Positions 44,094 through 55,997 of a stretch of 63,616 nucleotides of DNA are shown piece by piece. The DNA is from an uncultured Oscillospiraceae bacterium (GTDB taxonomy: Bacteria > Bacillota > Clostridia > Oscillospirales > Ruminococcaceae). Within the stretch, counting starts at the first letter, position 1. Each line of letters opens with the position of its first letter. The notes beneath the pieces were generated by a model. The model saw only the letters and a list, made by a program, of their open reading frames with translations, did no database searches and was not told where the DNA came from. The stretch covers positions 1-63,616 of the forward strand of contig USBI01000004.1 of assembly GCA_900552945.1 (NCBI GenBank), read 5' to 3'. The position numbers and the translations under genes are program-made.

Positions 44094-45869
44094 ATGGCGA
44101 TTCCGAGCAGTTTTATAATGCAGCTGCGCCAGACGGCTGATATTCAGGACATTGTTTCCAGCTATTGTTCGATCACCCGCGCCGGGCGGAATCAAAAGTG
44201 CCTTTGCCCTTTCCATTCGGAAAAGACCCCGTCCATGGTGATTTACCCGGATACCCAGTCTTTCTATTGCTTCGGCTGCGGCGCCGGCGGCGATGTGATC
44301 ACCTTCATCATGAAGATCGAAAATCTCGATTATGTGGAAGCCATTCGCTTTTTGGCAAGACGGTATCACATGGAGATCCCGGATGAAGCAGGGGATGACC
44401 GCGCTTACCGGATGCGCACCCGCATTCTGGAACTGAACCGGGAAACAGCGCGTTTTTACCACAAATGCCTGCTTTCTCCGGCGGGAAAAGAAGGGCTTGC
44501 CTATTTGAAAGGGCGGCAGCTGAGTGAAAAGACGATCACCACTTACGGGCTCGGTTTCGCACCGATGGGGTGGGATAACCTGATCAATCACCTGCGTTCC
44601 AAAGGTTTTACAATGGATGAGATGATCGCCGCGGCGGTGGTCGCCCGCAGTGACCGGGGCGGCAGGGTCCGTTTTTACGATCAGTTCCGCAATCGGGTCA
44701 TGTTTCCAATCATCGATCTGCGCGGCAATGTGATCGCGTTCGGCGGCCGCGTGATGGATGATTCCAAGCCGAAATACCTCAACTCGGCGGATACACCGGT
44801 GTTTAAGAAAAGCCGCAATCTGTTTTCGCTGAACCTTGCCAAAACGCAGGTGCAGGACCGGAAGCTGATTTTAGCGGAAGGGTATATGGATGTTATCTCC
44901 ATCTATCAGGCAGGATTTCACAACGTGATCGCGACTCTGGGAACCGCGCTCACCGAAGAACAGGCCAGACTGATCTCCCAGTACGCCGAACAGGTTATCA
45001 TTTCCTATGACTCGGATGTTGCCGGTCAGCGTGCGAGTGAACGGGCAATCACCCTGTTGTCACAGGCGGGAGTCGCTACCCGTGTGCTTGCCATGAGCGG
45101 GGCGAAAGACCCGGATGAGTACATTAAGAAGTTCGGGCCAACCCGGTTTAAGCTGCTTCTGGAGGGTGCGAACAATCCGGTGGAGTTTGAACTGCTCAAG
45201 GTCAAAAAAACGCTTGATATGAATACCGAAGACGGTAAACTTACCTATCTGCGGCAGAGCGTATTGGCGCTGGCAAGGCTCAGCAATCCGTTTGAACGGG
45301 AGGTTTACGCGGGAAAAATCGCGGAGGAGACCGGTGTTTCCAAGGCGACCATCCTCGAACAGGTTCAAGGAGTTATGAAACGGGAACGTTACGCAGACCG
45401 CAAGCGGGAGTGGAACGAGGTGCAGAGCGGGCGTGCGCTGTATCAGGACCGGGTCAACCCGCAGAAGGCGACCAACCTGAAAGCCGCCATGGCGGAAGAA
45501 GGAATTTTGGTGTACCTGTTCAAAAACCCGGATGCGGTGGATGAAGTCGCGGCCCGGCTCAAACCGGAGTATTTTGTCACCGATTTTAACCGCCGTGTGT
45601 ATGAACTGATTCTTCAGAAAGCAGGTGAACAGCACACGGTCGATCTAGCGTCTCTGTCAGGTGAATTAAATCCGCAGGAAATGGGCAAAATATCGGGGCT
45701 TTTAGCAAAGAACCACGATATGCAAAATTCCAGACAGATGCTTGACGATTATTTACAGGTTCTGGAGGAACTGCACGAAAAGCCAAAGCCGTCTGATCTG
45801 GCTCAGGCCGGTGAAGAGGAACTGGAAGCGTATTATGAACGACTCAAACAGAAAAAAGGCGGGCGTTGA
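44094..45869 (+). CDS. dnaG: DNA primase
   Basis: A 591-residue primase. The N-terminal CHC2 zinc finger (C-P-F-H ... C-F-G-C, about residues 39-64) is followed by the catalytic core and Toprim domain with LILAEGYMDVIS (near 262) and ISYDSDVAGQ (near 305). The C-terminal helicase-binding domain lies at about 430-585. It synthesises RNA primers for replication. The start follows GGAGGGGG. It is second in the dgt-dnaG-rpoD macromolecular-synthesis cluster. Confidence 0.97.
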   Translation: MAIPSSFIMQLRQTADIQDIVSSYCSITRAGRNQKCLCPFHSEKTPSMVIYPDTQSFYCFGCGAGGDVITFIMKIENLDYVEAIRFLARRYHMEIPDEAGDDRAYRMRTRILELNRETARFYHKCLLSPAGKEGLAYLKGRQLSEKTITTYGLGFAPMGWDNLINHLRSKGFTMDEMIAAAVVARSDRGGRVRFYDQFRNRVMFPIIDLRGNVIAFGGRVMDDSKPKYLNSADTPVFKKSRNLFSLNLAKTQVQDRKLILAEGYMDVISIYQAGFHNVIATLGTALTEEQARLISQYAEQVIISYDSDVAGQRASERAITLLSQAGVATRVLAMSGAKDPDEYIKKFGPTRFKLLLEGANNPVEFELLKVKKTLDMNTEDGKLTYLRQSVLALARLSNPFEREVYAGKIAEETGVSKATILEQVQGVMKRERYADRKREWNEVQSGRALYQDRVNPQKATNLKAAMAEEGILVYLFKNPDAVDEVAARLKPEYFVTDFNRRVYELILQKAGEQHTVDLASLSGELNPQEMGKISGLLAKNHDMQNSRQMLDDYLQVLEELHEKPKPSDLAQAGEEELEAYYERLKQKKGGR

Positions 45870-45997
45870 CCCGTTTGATATACATTTGTGAAAACAGGAT
45901 CATCCGAAAAACAAAAAAAGGATGAAGAAAACAGGCGCCGGAGTCTATGCCGCGTGGCGCCGAGCACCGTTGCGGCAGCGGAGAATGGGAATTGTTT

Positions 45998-47089
45998 ATG
46001 GGAGCTAATGAGAAAAAACCGGTTGTCGCTGAACTCATCGAACAGGGCAAGACAAAAGGAAAACTGACGACAAAAGAGATCACCGACGCGTTGGAAGAAC
46101 TGGATTTTGATCCGGAACAGATGGAAAAACTCTATGATTCTCTGGAGAGCATGAACATTGAGATCGTGGAGGATTTTGAGCCGGATCTGGATTTGGAGGA
46201 TCTGACGCTTGAAAACAATACAAACGTTGATTTGGAAGCGTCGCTTTCTACTGAAGGAATCAGCATTGATGACCCGGTCAAGGTCTATCTGAAAGAGATC
46301 GGCCGTGTTCCGCTGCTGTCTACCGAAGAGGAGATCGACCTTGCCACCCGTATGGCGCAGGGGGACGCGTTCGCGAGAAAACGCCTGAGCGAGGCCAACC
46401 TTCGTTTGGTCGTCAGCATCGCCAAGCGGTATGTCGGCCGCGGCATGCAGTTTTTGGACCTGATTCAGGAAGGCAACCTGGGCCTTATCAAAGCGGTGGA
46501 AAAATTTGACCACACTAAGGGCTTTAAGTTTTCCACCTACGCGACCTGGTGGATCCGTCAGGCCATTACCCGCGCCATTGCGGATCAGGCGCGTACCATT
46601 CGTATCCCGGTGCATATGGTCGAGACCATCAACAAGGTGAAGAAGGTTTCCAGCCAGTTGCTGCACAAAAACGGGCATGAGCCGACGGCGGAGGAGATTG
46701 CCGAAGAGTTGGATATGCCGGTGGAAAAGGTGCGGGAGATCATCCGTGTGGCACAGGAACCGGTTTCGTTGGAAACGCCGATCGGTGAGGAGGAAGACAG
46801 CCATCTGGGCGATTTTATTCCAGACGATGACGCTCCGGCACCGGCGGAAGCGGCTTCTCATACCCTGCTTAAAGAACAGCTCAACGATGTGCTTTCTACC
46901 TTGACCGAGCGTGAGAAAAAGGTTCTCTGCCTCCGTTTTGGTTTGGAAGACGGACGTTCCAGAACACTGGAAGAGGTCGGTAAAGAATTCAATGTTACCC
47001 GTGAGCGTATCCGTCAGATCGAGGCCAAAGCGCTGCGTAAGCTGCGTCATCCCAGCCGGAGCAAACGCCTGAAGGATTTCCTTGATTGA
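45998..47089 (+). CDS. rpoD: primary sigma factor RpoD/SigA
   Basis: A 363-residue sigma-70. I start it at ATG 45998 ([13 protein letters not shown]), because the upstream frame to 45947 is not protein-like. The ribosome site (GGAGAA) is weak. Region 1.1 is short, region 1.2 has [17 protein letters not shown], region 2 has [15 protein letters not shown] and [10 protein letters not shown], and region 4 has [25 protein letters not shown]. It directs RNA polymerase to the TTGACA/TATAAT promoters seen throughout the window. It follows dnaG after a 128-nt gap. Confidence 0.97.
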   Translation: MGANEKKPVVAELIEQGKTKGKLTTKEITDALEELDFDPEQMEKLYDSLESMNIEIVEDFEPDLDLEDLTLENNTNVDLEASLSTEGISIDDPVKVYLKEIGRVPLLSTEEEIDLATRMAQGDAFARKRLSEANLRLVVSIAKRYVGRGMQFLDLIQEGNLGLIKAVEKFDHTKGFKFSTYATWWIRQAITRAIADQARTIRIPVHMVETINKVKKVSSQLLHKNGHEPTAEEIAEELDMPVEKVREIIRVAQEPVSLETPIGEEEDSHLGDFIPDDDAPAPAEAASHTLLKEQLNDVLSTLTEREKKVLCLRFGLEDGRSRTLEEVGKEFNVTRERIRQIEAKALRKLRHPSRSKRLKDFLD

Positions 47090-47097
47090 GTTTTCCA

Positions 47098-47126
47098 TTG
47101 ACATTACTCTACCAAAATAGTATAAT
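47098..47126 (+). promoter_or_regulatory. consensus promoter of the Rrf2 regulator gene
   Basis: TTGACA and TATAAT are both perfect with a 17-nt spacer. An imperfect dyad (CTACC at 47109-47113, GGTAG at about 47137-47141) brackets the -10 box and may be an autoregulatory operator. Confidence 0.9.
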
Positions 47127-47151
47127 AACTAGTAAGAGGTAGGGTGATGGT

Positions 47152-47553
47152 ATGCATATTACGCTGGAATCGGATTATGCGATCCGTATGATGATCTATC
47201 TTGCGCGTGAAAACAAAAGGGTCGATGCGAAGAAAATTTCCGATGATGCGGAAGTTACCCTTCGTTTTGCGCTGAAGATCCTGCGCAAATTTGCGGCTGC
47301 CGGCGTGATCCGCTCCTTTAAGGGAATGCAGGGCGGCTATGAGTTGGCGCGCCCCGCTTCAGAGATCACCTTGCGGGAGATCGTTGAAACGGTGGAGGGT
47401 ACATATTATTTCAGCCGCTGTTTAAACCCTGAATGCGGATGTACACGTACGGAAAAGCAGCATGCTGCTTGTAAAGCGCAGAAGGTGTTTTGCGACATTT
47501 CACAGATGGTGCGGGAAAAGCTGGAATCGGTCACGCTGGATCAGCTTGTCTGA
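47152..47553 (+). CDS. Rrf2-family transcriptional regulator
   Basis: A 133-residue winged-helix regulator. It begins MHITLESDYAIRMMIYLAREN and contains GYELARPASEITLREIVETVEG, the family's wing and linker. Four cysteines (CLNPECGC then C of HAACKAQ) lie where IscR and NsrR bind an Fe-S cluster, so redox or Fe-S sensing is likely. No cysteine-desulfurase operon lies beside it, so targets are unknown. It has a perfect promoter that probably contains its own operator and a terminator after it. Confidence 0.9.
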   Translation: MHITLESDYAIRMMIYLARENKRVDAKKISDDAEVTLRFALKILRKFAAAGVIRSFKGMQGGYELARPASEITLREIVETVEGTYYFSRCLNPECGCTRTEKQHAACKAQKVFCDISQMVREKLESVTLDQLV

Positions 47554-47570
47554 ACAGGATAATAACAGGA

Positions 47571-47601
47571 AAAGCCGGGGACATATACCCCGGCTTTTTT
47601 A
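47571..47601 (+). terminator. terminator of the Rrf2 gene
   Basis: AAAAGCCGGGG / CCCCGGCTTTTTT hairpin 17 nt after the stop. Confidence 0.92.
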
Positions 47602-47657
47602 TGCACATCGTTTTGCTGAGTGCTTGAAAAAAGCTGCTGACTTAACACAAAAAGCGC

Positions 47658-47686
47658 TTGACACCACAAAATTCCTGTGATATACT
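47658..47686 (+). promoter_or_regulatory. rpoBC promoter
   Basis: TTGACA and TATACT are separated by 17 nt. The leader to rpoB is about 165 nt. No rplJL genes precede rpoB, so this promoter probably drives rpoBC on its own. Confidence 0.85.
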
Positions 47687-47855
47687 GGTATACTGTATCA
47701 AAATGGGTTTTTGCACCTAAAAATGGTCAAACCCATGGAAAAAATGGCAAAAAATCATAGTTGAAACAGAGAAATAACCCCTTGTTTCATACTGTGTTTT
47801 GTGAACTTTACCAAGCGGTTGTTCGAGTAAGTGGAAGAATGGAGTGGTTGAGTAA

Positions 47856-50800
47856 ATGGTAAATGTCAAGCCAGTGAAACTCGGAAAAAACACCCGTATG
47901 AGTTTTTCGCGCATCAACGAGGTTTTGGAGATGCCGAATCTCATCGAGGTGCAGAAAAATTCCTACAAATGGTTTCTTGAGAAAGGTTTGAAGGAAGTTT
48001 TCGACGATATGTCCGCCATTACCGATTACACCGGTAACCTGGTGCTCGATTTTGTCGACTATCATCTGGATGATCAGCCGAAATACAGCGTGGAAGAGTG
48101 CAAGGAACGCGATGTGACCTATGCCGCTCCGCTGCGTGTCAAAGCCCGTCTGCTCAACAAAGAGACCGGTGAGGTAAAAGAGCAGGAGATCTTTTTGGGC
48201 GATTTCCCGCTTATGACCGAAAGCGGCACCTTTGTCATCAACGGTGCGGAACGTGTTATCGTTTCTCAGCTTGTTCGTTCTCCGGGCGTATATTACAGTG
48301 AATCGTTTGACAAGACCGGTAAGCCGCTGTACGCGACCACCGTTATCCCGAACCGCGGCGCGTGGCTCGAGTACGAAACCGATTCCAACGATATTTTCTA
48401 TGTCCGCATCGACAAAAACCGTAAGATCCCGGTGACTGTGCTGCTGCGTGCATTGCTGCGCATCAAAGACAACGTGGAGGGCGACTTCACCGAAAGCTTC
48501 ACCCAGTATATGGGCACCGACAATGAGATTTATGAGGTGTTTGGTGAGGACGAGCGCCTGGTGGCGACCATCCAGAACAAAGACACTACCAAAAACGGCG
48601 AGGAAGCTCTGCTGGAAGTCTACCGCAAGCTGCGCCCGGGCGAGCCCCCGACGGTTGAAAGCTCCATCACCCACCTGAGAAACTTGTTCTTTGACGAACG
48701 GCGTTATGACCTTTCCCGTGTCGGCCGTTATAAATACAACAAAAAACTTGCGATCGGCAACCGCCTTGTTGGACAGACTCTGGCACAGCCTATCGTTAAT
48801 GAATTGACCGGCGAGCTGCTTGCGGATGCAGGCCAGAAGCTCACCCGCGAGATGGCGGAAGCCATTGAGCGTGCCGGTGTTGACACCGCTTTCGTCACCT
48901 TGGAAGACGGAAAAACGGTGAAAATCATTTCCAACGGCATGGTTGATATTCACGACTATGTCGGCGATATGGAAGTTGAGTCGCTCGGCATCAACGAAAA
49001 GGTTCGTTTCAAGGTGTTAAAACAGATTCTTGAAACCACCGAAGGGGAAGAAGCTCTGCGTGAAGCCATTGCTGCCCGTGTGGATGAGCTCATCCCCAAA
49101 CACATTATGAAAGACGATATTTTTGCAACCGTAAACTACTTAAACAACCTGGTTTACGGCATTGGTACGGTGGATGATATCGACCACCTCGGCAACCGCC
49201 GTATCCGTTCGGTCGGCGAGCTGCTCCAGAACCAGTTCCGCATTGGTTTTTCCCGTATGGAACGTGTTGTCCGTGAGCGTATGACCCTGCAGGCGCAGGA
49301 TATGGACGTTGTCACTCCGCAGGCGCTCATCAACATTCGCCCGGTCACATCCGCCATCAAAGAGTTCTTTGGTTCTTCGCCGCTTTCTCAGTTCATGGAC
49401 CAGACCAACCCGCTGGCTGAGCTGACCCATAAGCGCCGTCTTTCCGCTCTGGGCCCTGGCGGTCTTTCCCGTGACCGTGCGAGCTTCGAAGTTCGTGACG
49501 TTCATTACAGCCACTACGGAAGAATGTGCCCGATTGAGACGCCGGAAGGCCCGAACATCGGTTTGATTTCCTATCTGGCAACCTTCGCGCGCATCAATGA
49601 ATACGGTTTTATTGAGGCGCCTTACCGCAAGGTTGATAAAGCGACCGGCGTTGTCACCGATGAGGTCGTTTACATGACCGCTGATGTGGAAGATAACTAT
49701 GTTGTCGCACAGGCGAATGAGCCGCTGGACGAAGAAAACCGTTTTGCCCGTCCGCGTGTCAACGCGCGTCACCTGGATCAGATCCTTGAGATCGAGCGTG
49801 AGCGGGTAGACTTCATGGATGTATCTCCGAAGATGGTCGTTTCTGTTGCAACGGCGATGATTCCGTTCTTGGAAAACGACGACGCAAACCGTGCGCTCAT
49901 GGGTTCCAACATGCAGCGGCAGGCAGTTCCGCTTTTGAAGACCGAGTCCCCGATCGTTGGTACCGGTATGGAGTATAAAGCTGCGGTTGATTCCGGCGTT
50001 GCGGTTGTCTCCAAGCATGACGGTGTCATTGAAAGCGTTTCTGCGGACGAAGTTGTGCTTAAAGAAGATAACGGTGTGTCCCACACCTATAAACTGCTCA
50101 AGTTTAAACGTTCCAACCAGGGCACCTGCATCAACCAGCGCCCGATTGTGGAAAAAGGCGAGCGGGTCAAGGTCGGCCAGGTTCTGGCAGACGGTCCTGC
50201 TACCAGCAACGGTGAGATCAGCCTTGGTAAGAACGTGCTCATCGGCTTTATGACTTGGGAAGGTTATAACTACGAAGACGCGGTCCTCATCAATGAAAAG
50301 ATTGTCCGCGACGACGTGTTTACCTCCATCCACATTGAAGAATATGAGATCGAAGCCCGTGACACCAAGCTCGGGCCGGAAGAGATTACCCGCGATATTC
50401 CGAACGTTGGTGAGGACGCGCTCAAAGATCTGGACGAGCGCGGCATCATCCGCATCGGTGCAGAAGTTCGCGCAGGTGATATCCTCGTCGGTAAGGTAAC
50501 CCCGAAAGGTGAGACCGAGCTCACCGCAGAGGAACGCTTGCTGCGTGCCATCTTCGGTGAAAAAGCGCGCGAAGTGCGTGACACCTCATTGAAGGTTCCG
50601 CACGGTGAATCCGGTACGATTGTTGACGTTAAAGTATTTACCCGTCAGAACTGCGACGAGCTTTCTCCGGGCGTCAACATGGTCGTCCGCTGCTACATCG
50701 CTCAGAAGCGTAAGATCAGCGTCGGCGACAAGATGGCAGGACGTCACGGTAACAAGGGCGTTGTTTCCCGTATCCTCCCGCAGGAAGATATGCCGTTCCT

Positions 50801-51623
50801 CCCGGATGGCACTCCGCTGGATATCGTTTTGAACCCGCTGGGCGTTCCGTCCCGTATGAACATCGGTCAGGTGCTGGAAGTTCACCTCGGCTATGCGGCG
50901 AAAGCGCTCGGCTGGAAGATCATGACCCCGGTATTTGACGGCGCGCATGAGGAAGACATTCGTGCTTGTTTGAGAGAAGCCGGCTATGATGAAGACGGCA
51001 AGACCCAGCTTTATGACGGACGTACCGGTGAGCCGTTTGACAACCGTGTAACCGTCGGCTATATGTACTTCTTGAAACTCCATCATCTGGTTGATGATAA
51101 GATCCATGCCCGTTCAACCGGTCCGTACTCCCTCGTTACTCAGCAGCCGCTCGGCGGTAAAGCGCAGTTCGGCGGTCAGCGTTTCGGTGAAATGGAGGTT
51201 TGGGCGCTGGAAGCTTACGGTGCGGCTTATACTCTGCAGGAAATCCTGACTGTGAAGTCGGACGACGTGGTCGGTCGTGTGAAGACCTATGAGGCGATTG
51301 TAAAAGGCCAGAACGTACCGACGCCGGGTATTCCGGAATCCTTCAAGGTACTGGTTAAAGAGCTTCAGTCGCTTGGACTTGACATCAAGGTGCTGGATAA
51401 GAACAACGAGGAGATCGATCTCAAACAGTCGTTTGATGATGATGATATTGGTCTGCAGCATATTGATGATGAGGCAGTCAGCAATCTGGTCGAAGTAGAG
51501 GGCGACATGGAAGGTTATGGCGTGGAAGAGCCGGAAGATGATGGGGAAGCCCCGGAAGAATACGGTTCTGACTTTGACTTCGGTCTGGATGATCCGGATG
51601 CAAACGACGATTTGGATATATAA
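47856..51623 (+). CDS. rpoB: RNA polymerase subunit beta
   Basis: A 1255-residue beta subunit. Recognisable segments include the [34 protein letters not shown] rifampicin-region (in pieces), [18 protein letters not shown], and [12 protein letters not shown]. The C-terminus carries [20 protein letters not shown] strongly acidic tail of about 50 residues (from about 1200) follows. It forms the catalytic core with beta prime. It is 15 nt before rpoC. The ribosome site is a weak GAATGGAG-type sequence. Confidence 0.98.
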   Translation: MVNVKPVKLGKNTRMSFSRINEVLEMPNLIEVQKNSYKWFLEKGLKEVFDDMSAITDYTGNLVLDFVDYHLDDQPKYSVEECKERDVTYAAPLRVKARLLNKETGEVKEQEIFLGDFPLMTESGTFVINGAERVIVSQLVRSPGVYYSESFDKTGKPLYATTVIPNRGAWLEYETDSNDIFYVRIDKNRKIPVTVLLRALLRIKDNVEGDFTESFTQYMGTDNEIYEVFGEDERLVATIQNKDTTKNGEEALLEVYRKLRPGEPPTVESSITHLRNLFFDERRYDLSRVGRYKYNKKLAIGNRLVGQTLAQPIVNELTGELLADAGQKLTREMAEAIERAGVDTAFVTLEDGKTVKIISNGMVDIHDYVGDMEVESLGINEKVRFKVLKQILETTEGEEALREAIAARVDELIPKHIMKDDIFATVNYLNNLVYGIGTVDDIDHLGNRRIRSVGELLQNQFRIGFSRMERVVRERMTLQAQDMDVVTPQALINIRPVTSAIKEFFGSSPLSQFMDQTNPLAELTHKRRLSALGPGGLSRDRASFEVRDVHYSHYGRMCPIETPEGPNIGLISYLATFARINEYGFIEAPYRKVDKATGVVTDEVVYMTADVEDNYVVAQANEPLDEENRFARPRVNARHLDQILEIERERVDFMDVSPKMVVSVATAMIPFLENDDANRALMGSNMQRQAVPLLKTESPIVGTGMEYKAAVDSGVAVVSKHDGVIESVSADEVVLKEDNGVSHTYKLLKFKRSNQGTCINQRPIVEKGERVKVGQVLADGPATSNGEISLGKNVLIGFMTWEGYNYEDAVLINEKIVRDDVFTSIHIEEYEIEARDTKLGPEEITRDIPNVGEDALKDLDERGIIRIGAEVRAGDILVGKVTPKGETELTAEERLLRAIFGEKAREVRDTSLKVPHGESGTIVDVKVFTRQNCDELSPGVNMVVRCYIAQKRKISVGDKMAGRHGNKGVVSRILPQEDMPFLPDGTPLDIVLNPLGVPSRMNIGQVLEVHLGYAAKALGWKIMTPVFDGAHEEDIRACLREAGYDEDGKTQLYDGRTGEPFDNRVTVGYMYFLKLHHLVDDKIHARSTGPYSLVTQQPLGGKAQFGGQRFGEMEVWALEAYGAAYTLQEILTVKSDDVVGRVKTYEAIVKGQNVPTPGIPESFKVLVKELQSLGLDIKVLDKNNEEIDLKQSFDDDDIGLQHIDDEAVSNLVEVEGDMEGYGVEEPEDDGEAPEEYGSDFDFGLDDPDANDDLDI

Positions 51624-51638
51624 GGAGGAGACGTCTGA

Positions 51639-54600
51639 ATGGAATTTAACGTGTTTGAGTCAATTAAAATAGGTTTGGCGTCACCTGAGCAGATTCTGGA
51701 GTGGTCCTACGGTGAAGTAAAGAAGCCGGAAACCATCAACTACAGAACCCTCAAGCCGGAACGTGATGGTTTGTTCTGTGAACGCATCTTTGGGCCGACG
51801 AAAGACTGGGAATGCCACTGCGGTAAGTACAAACGTCTCCGCTATAAAGGCAAAATCTGTGACCGCTGCGGCGTTGAAGTCACCCGTTCCAAAGTTCGCC
51901 GTGAGCGTATGGGTCACATCAAACTGGCGGCGCCGGTTTCTCACATCTGGTATTTTAAAGGCATTCCTTCCCGCATGGGGTTGATTCTCGATATCTCTCC
52001 CCGCCGGTTGGAAGAGGTCCTTTACTTTGCGAAATATATTGTTATCGATCCGGGCAATACGGTTCTCGAAAAAGGCCAGCTCCTTTCTGAGAAAGAGTAT
52101 GCTGATATGCGCGAAAAGTACGAAGATGATTTCCGTGCCGCTATGGGCGCGGAAGCCATCAAGGAACTTTTGCAGGAGATCGACCTTGAAAAACTTTCCA
52201 AAGAGCTGAAAGATGAGCTGGAAGGTGCCTCCGGGCAGAAACGTGTCCGTTTGCTCAAACGGCTTGAAGTGGTGGAAGCATTCCGCATTTCCGGAAACCG
52301 TCCGGAGTGGATGATCCTTGACGTTGTTCCGGTCATCCCGCCGGATATCCGCCCTATGGTTCAGCTCGACGGTGGTCGTTTCGCGACTTCCGACCTGAAT
52401 GATTTGTACCGCCGTGTCATCAACCGCAACAACCGTTTGCAGCGTTTGTTGGAACTCAACGCGCCGGACATCATCGTGCGCAATGAGAAACGCATGCTCC
52501 AGGAAGCGGTAGACGCGCTCATCGACAACGGCCGCCGCGGCCGTCCGGTCACCGGTCCGAATAACCGTCCGCTCAAATCCATTTCGGATATGCTCAAAGG
52601 TAAACAGGGCCGTTTCCGTCAGAACCTTCTCGGTAAACGTGTTGACTATTCCGGCCGTTCGGTTATCGTTGTCGGTCCGGAACTGAAGATGTACCAGTGC
52701 GGTCTTCCGAAAGAGATGGCTTTGGAACTGTTCAAACCGTTCGTTATGAAACGCCTGGTGGAAACCGGCGCTTCCAACAATATCAAGAGCGCGCGTAAAA
52801 TGGTTGAGCGCGCGAAACCAGAAGTTTGGGATGCGCTTGAAGTTGTCATCAAAGACCATCCGGTTCTGCTCAACCGTGCACCGACCCTTCACCGTCTTGG
52901 TATTCAGGCGTTTGAACCGGTGCTCGTTGAGGGCCGTGCGCTGAAGCTGCATCCGCTGGTTTGTACCGCGTACAACGCAGACTTCGACGGCGACCAGATG
53001 GCGGTTCACGTTCCGCTTTCCGCAGAGGCACAGGCAGAGGCCCGCTTCCTTATGCTGGCGGCAAACAACCTGCTCAAACCTTCCGATGGCCGTCCGGTCA
53101 CCGTTCCGACCCAGGATATGGTTCTTGGTTCTTACTACCTGACCATGGTCAAAGAGGGTGAAAAGGGCGAAGGCAAGGTCTTCCGTGATTTCAACGAAGC
53201 GATTATGGCGTATCAGGAAGGAATCGTTTCCCTGCATGCGGCAATCAAAGTGCGTGTAACCAAAGATATTGGCGATCACAAGGTCAGCAAGATCATTGAC
53301 GCGACAGTCGGCCGAATCATCTTCAATGACCCGATTCCGCAGGACCTTGGTTATGTGGATCGTACCAAGAGCGAAAACCAGTTTGATCTGGAAGTTTCCT
53401 TCTTGGTCGGCAAAAAGCAGCTCGGCCAGATCATTGACCGCTGCATCAAGCAGCACGGTACTGCTATGACCGCTGAAGTCCTTGACCGCATCAAGGCGCA
53501 GGGCTTTAAATACTCCACCCGCGGCGCGATTACCGTTGCCGTTTGTGACGCAGTTGTTCCGCCGCAGAAAAAGCAGATGCTTGCTGACGCGGACGCGCAG
53601 GTCGCAAAAATCACCCGTCAGTTCCAGCGCGGTCTCATTTCCGATGAGGAGCGCAGCTCGCTGGTACTTGGCGTTTGGGCAAAGACCACCGAGGATGTTG
53701 CTGACGCGCTGAAAAACAACCTCGACCAGTATAACCCGATCTTCATGATGGCGGACTCCGGCGCGCGTGGTTCCATGAACCAGATTCGTCAGCTCGCCGG
53801 CATGCGCGGACTGATTGCAAACACCGCCGGTGTTACCATCGAAATGCCGATTCGTGCAAACTACCGTGAAGGCTTGAACATCTTGGAATACTTCATTTCT
53901 TCCCGTGGTGCGCGTAAAGGTTTGGCGGATACCGCTCTGCGTACCGCAGACTCCGGTTACCTTACCCGCCGTCTGGTTGACGTTTCGCAGGATGTCATCA
54001 TCCGCGAGCATGATTGCGGCACCCATAACGGCATTGAGGTTTACTCCATCAAAGAGGGCAATGAGATGATTGAACCGCTTCAGGAACGTCTTATCGGCCG
54101 CTATCTGGTGGAAGATTTCATCCATCCTGAAACCGGCGAACTGCTTGTTTCTAAGGATAAGATGATGGATGAAAACGATGCGAAGAAGATCGTTGAGTCT
54201 GGTGCGGAAAGCGTCATGATCCGTTCGATCCTCACCTGTGAGGCGAAACACGGCGTCTGCACCAAATGTTACGGCGCAAACCTCGCAAACGGAAAACCGG
54301 TTACTGTTGGTGAAGCGGTTGGTATCATTGCCGCTCAGTCCATCGGTGAGCCGGGTACCCAGCTGACCATGCGTACCTTCCATACCGGTGGTATTGCGTC
54401 GGCAGAAGATATTACACAGGGTCTTCCGCGTGTTGAAGAGCTGTTTGAGGGCCGCCGTCCGAAGAGCAGCGCTATCATCTCTGAGATTGCTGGTACGGTC
54501 CGTATGGAGGAGATCAAGCGCATCCGTAATGTAATCGTCACTTCTTCGGATGGAGACGAAAGAGCTTATCCGGTTCCGTATGGTTATCGAATCCGCGTGA

Positions 54601-55181
54601 TGGAAGGGGATACCGTTGCGGCTGGTGAAGCGCTGACTGAAGGTGCTGTCAATCCGCATGATATTCTTGATGTCAAGGGCGAAAAAGCCGTACAGAACTA
54701 CCTCATTGCGGAGGTTCAGAAAACCTACCGGATGCAGGGTGTTGATATCAACGACAAACACATTGAGGTTATTGTTCGTCAGATGATGCGTAAAGTCCGT
54801 GTGGATGACGCAGGTTCGACCGGCCTGCTTGCAGGGTCTCTGGTTGACCGTTCGGAGATCACACAGGAAAATCAGGAAATTGCACGCCGTACCGCGGCGG
54901 GAGAAGAAGGGCTCACCCCTGCAACTTATATTCCTGTTCTGCTTGGTATTACCAAGGCGTCTTTGGCAACTGACAGCTTCTTGTCCGCTGCGTCCTTCCA
55001 GGAGACCACCCGCGTTCTTACCGAAGCGGCAATCAAGGGCAAGGTTGACCCGCTGCTCGGCTTAAAAGAAAATGTCATCATTGGTAAGCTTGTTCCGGCT
55101 GGTACCGGTATGAAGTGTTATACCGATGTTGAGGTTGTTCCTACTGTTACGGAACAGCATGAGCCGGTTCAGCAGTTATAA
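51639..55181 (+). CDS. rpoC: RNA polymerase subunit beta prime
   Basis: A 1180-residue subunit of normal Bacillota length. The N-terminal zinc site is [20 protein letters not shown]. The catalytic NADFDGDQM triple-aspartate motif is in place (near residue 448). The second zinc site is [16 protein letters not shown], and the trigger-loop region has [16 protein letters not shown]. The start follows AGGAGGAG. A GC hairpin with a poor U tract lies just after the stop. Confidence 0.98.
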   Translation: MEFNVFESIKIGLASPEQILEWSYGEVKKPETINYRTLKPERDGLFCERIFGPTKDWECHCGKYKRLRYKGKICDRCGVEVTRSKVRRERMGHIKLAAPVSHIWYFKGIPSRMGLILDISPRRLEEVLYFAKYIVIDPGNTVLEKGQLLSEKEYADMREKYEDDFRAAMGAEAIKELLQEIDLEKLSKELKDELEGASGQKRVRLLKRLEVVEAFRISGNRPEWMILDVVPVIPPDIRPMVQLDGGRFATSDLNDLYRRVINRNNRLQRLLELNAPDIIVRNEKRMLQEAVDALIDNGRRGRPVTGPNNRPLKSISDMLKGKQGRFRQNLLGKRVDYSGRSVIVVGPELKMYQCGLPKEMALELFKPFVMKRLVETGASNNIKSARKMVERAKPEVWDALEVVIKDHPVLLNRAPTLHRLGIQAFEPVLVEGRALKLHPLVCTAYNADFDGDQMAVHVPLSAEAQAEARFLMLAANNLLKPSDGRPVTVPTQDMVLGSYYLTMVKEGEKGEGKVFRDFNEAIMAYQEGIVSLHAAIKVRVTKDIGDHKVSKIIDATVGRIIFNDPIPQDLGYVDRTKSENQFDLEVSFLVGKKQLGQIIDRCIKQHGTAMTAEVLDRIKAQGFKYSTRGAITVAVCDAVVPPQKKQMLADADAQVAKITRQFQRGLISDEERSSLVLGVWAKTTEDVADALKNNLDQYNPIFMMADSGARGSMNQIRQLAGMRGLIANTAGVTIEMPIRANYREGLNILEYFISSRGARKGLADTALRTADSGYLTRRLVDVSQDVIIREHDCGTHNGIEVYSIKEGNEMIEPLQERLIGRYLVEDFIHPETGELLVSKDKMMDENDAKKIVESGAESVMIRSILTCEAKHGVCTKCYGANLANGKPVTVGEAVGIIAAQSIGEPGTQLTMRTFHTGGIASAEDITQGLPRVEELFEGRRPKSSAIISEIAGTVRMEEIKRIRNVIVTSSDGDERAYPVPYGYRIRVMEGDTVAAGEALTEGAVNPHDILDVKGEKAVQNYLIAEVQKTYRMQGVDINDKHIEVIVRQMMRKVRVDDAGSTGLLAGSLVDRSEITQENQEIARRTAAGEEGLTPATYIPVLLGITKASLATDSFLSAASFQETTRVLTEAAIKGKVDPLLGLKENVIIGKLVPAGTGMKCYTDVEVVPTVTEQHEPVQQL

Positions 55182-55193
55182 AACGTTGATTAT

Positions 55194-55215
55194 GGCGCCG
55201 GAACATTCCGGCGCC
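55194..55215 (+). terminator. possible terminator or processing hairpin after rpoC
   Basis: GGCGCCGGAA / TTCCGGCGCC is a perfect stem with a 2-nt tight loop, but the following ATTGTC is not a good U tract, so termination may be partial. Confidence 0.45.
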
Positions 55216-55305
55216 ATTGTCAGCTTATTGGATTGCTGGTATAAACGGAATGAAGTTAGGCATTTTATATAGAAATGTCGCTGTAAAGCACATAAAATTC
55301 GGTTC

Positions 55306-55335
55306 TTGACAAACACTGTAAAAATGTGCTAATAT
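55306..55335 (+). promoter_or_regulatory. promoter of the str operon
   Basis: TTGACA and TAATAT are separated by 18 nt. A leader of about 110 nt precedes rpsL. Confidence 0.75.
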
Positions 55336-55451
55336 AAATTGGTGTGTTTTGGAGCTTTCCGCCCGAAAGTTCCCGCACCCGTATTGTTTTGGTATCTCCC
55401 GTGTAAATTGGTTCACGGTGGATATATATAATTTTGTAAGGAGGTGCTTTC

Positions 55452-55874
55452 ATGCCAACCTTTAACCAGTTAGTCAGAAAAGGAAGACAACCGGTCAACA
55501 AAAAGTCTAAGGCGCCTGCACTGCTCAAGGGCTACAACGCCAAGACAAAAACCGTTACGGATCAGGCTTCCCCGCAGAAACGTGGCGTTTGTACTTCGGT
55601 TCGTACCATGACCCCGAAGAAGCCGAACTCCGCTCTGCGTAAAGTTGCCAGGGTTCGACTGACCAACGGAAACGAAGTTACTGCTTACATTCCGGGTATT
55701 GGTCACAACCTTCAGGAGCACAGCGTTGTTTTGATTCGCGGCGGACGTATTCGTGACCTTCCTGGTGTGCGTTACCACATCATTCGTGGTACTCTTGATG
55801 CGCAGGGCGTTGCCAAGAGAAACCAGGGCCGTTCCAAATACGGCGCGAAACGACCGAAAGCTGGTGCGAAATAA
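55452..55874 (+). CDS. rpsL: 30S ribosomal protein S12
   Basis: A 140-residue protein. [11 protein letters not shown] opens it; the decoding-site loop reads [17 protein letters not shown] and [19 protein letters not shown]. The lysine of TPKKPNS is the classical streptomycin-resistance position and looks wild-type. It starts after AAGGAGG and heads the str operon rpsL-rpsG-fusA-tuf. Confidence 0.98.
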   Translation: MPTFNQLVRKGRQPVNKKSKAPALLKGYNAKTKTVTDQASPQKRGVCTSVRTMTPKKPNSALRKVARVRLTNGNEVTAYIPGIGHNLQEHSVVLIRGGRIRDLPGVRYHIIRGTLDAQGVAKRNQGRSKYGAKRPKAGAK

Positions 55875-55997
55875 GGTTTTTTGTGCGTGGAACCACTTAG
55901 TGGCTTTTGATATACATTCATTCGCCTCTAATTGGTGCCGACGGAAGATTAGCCTTTCGAGTACCGATGATATCATTTTATGAAGGAGGGAAGCGAA

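Noticed and set aside
51681..54761. Minus-strand open frame of 1026 codons opposite rpoC
   Set aside because: Antisense shadow produced by strong codon bias in a highly expressed gene; no family resemblance.
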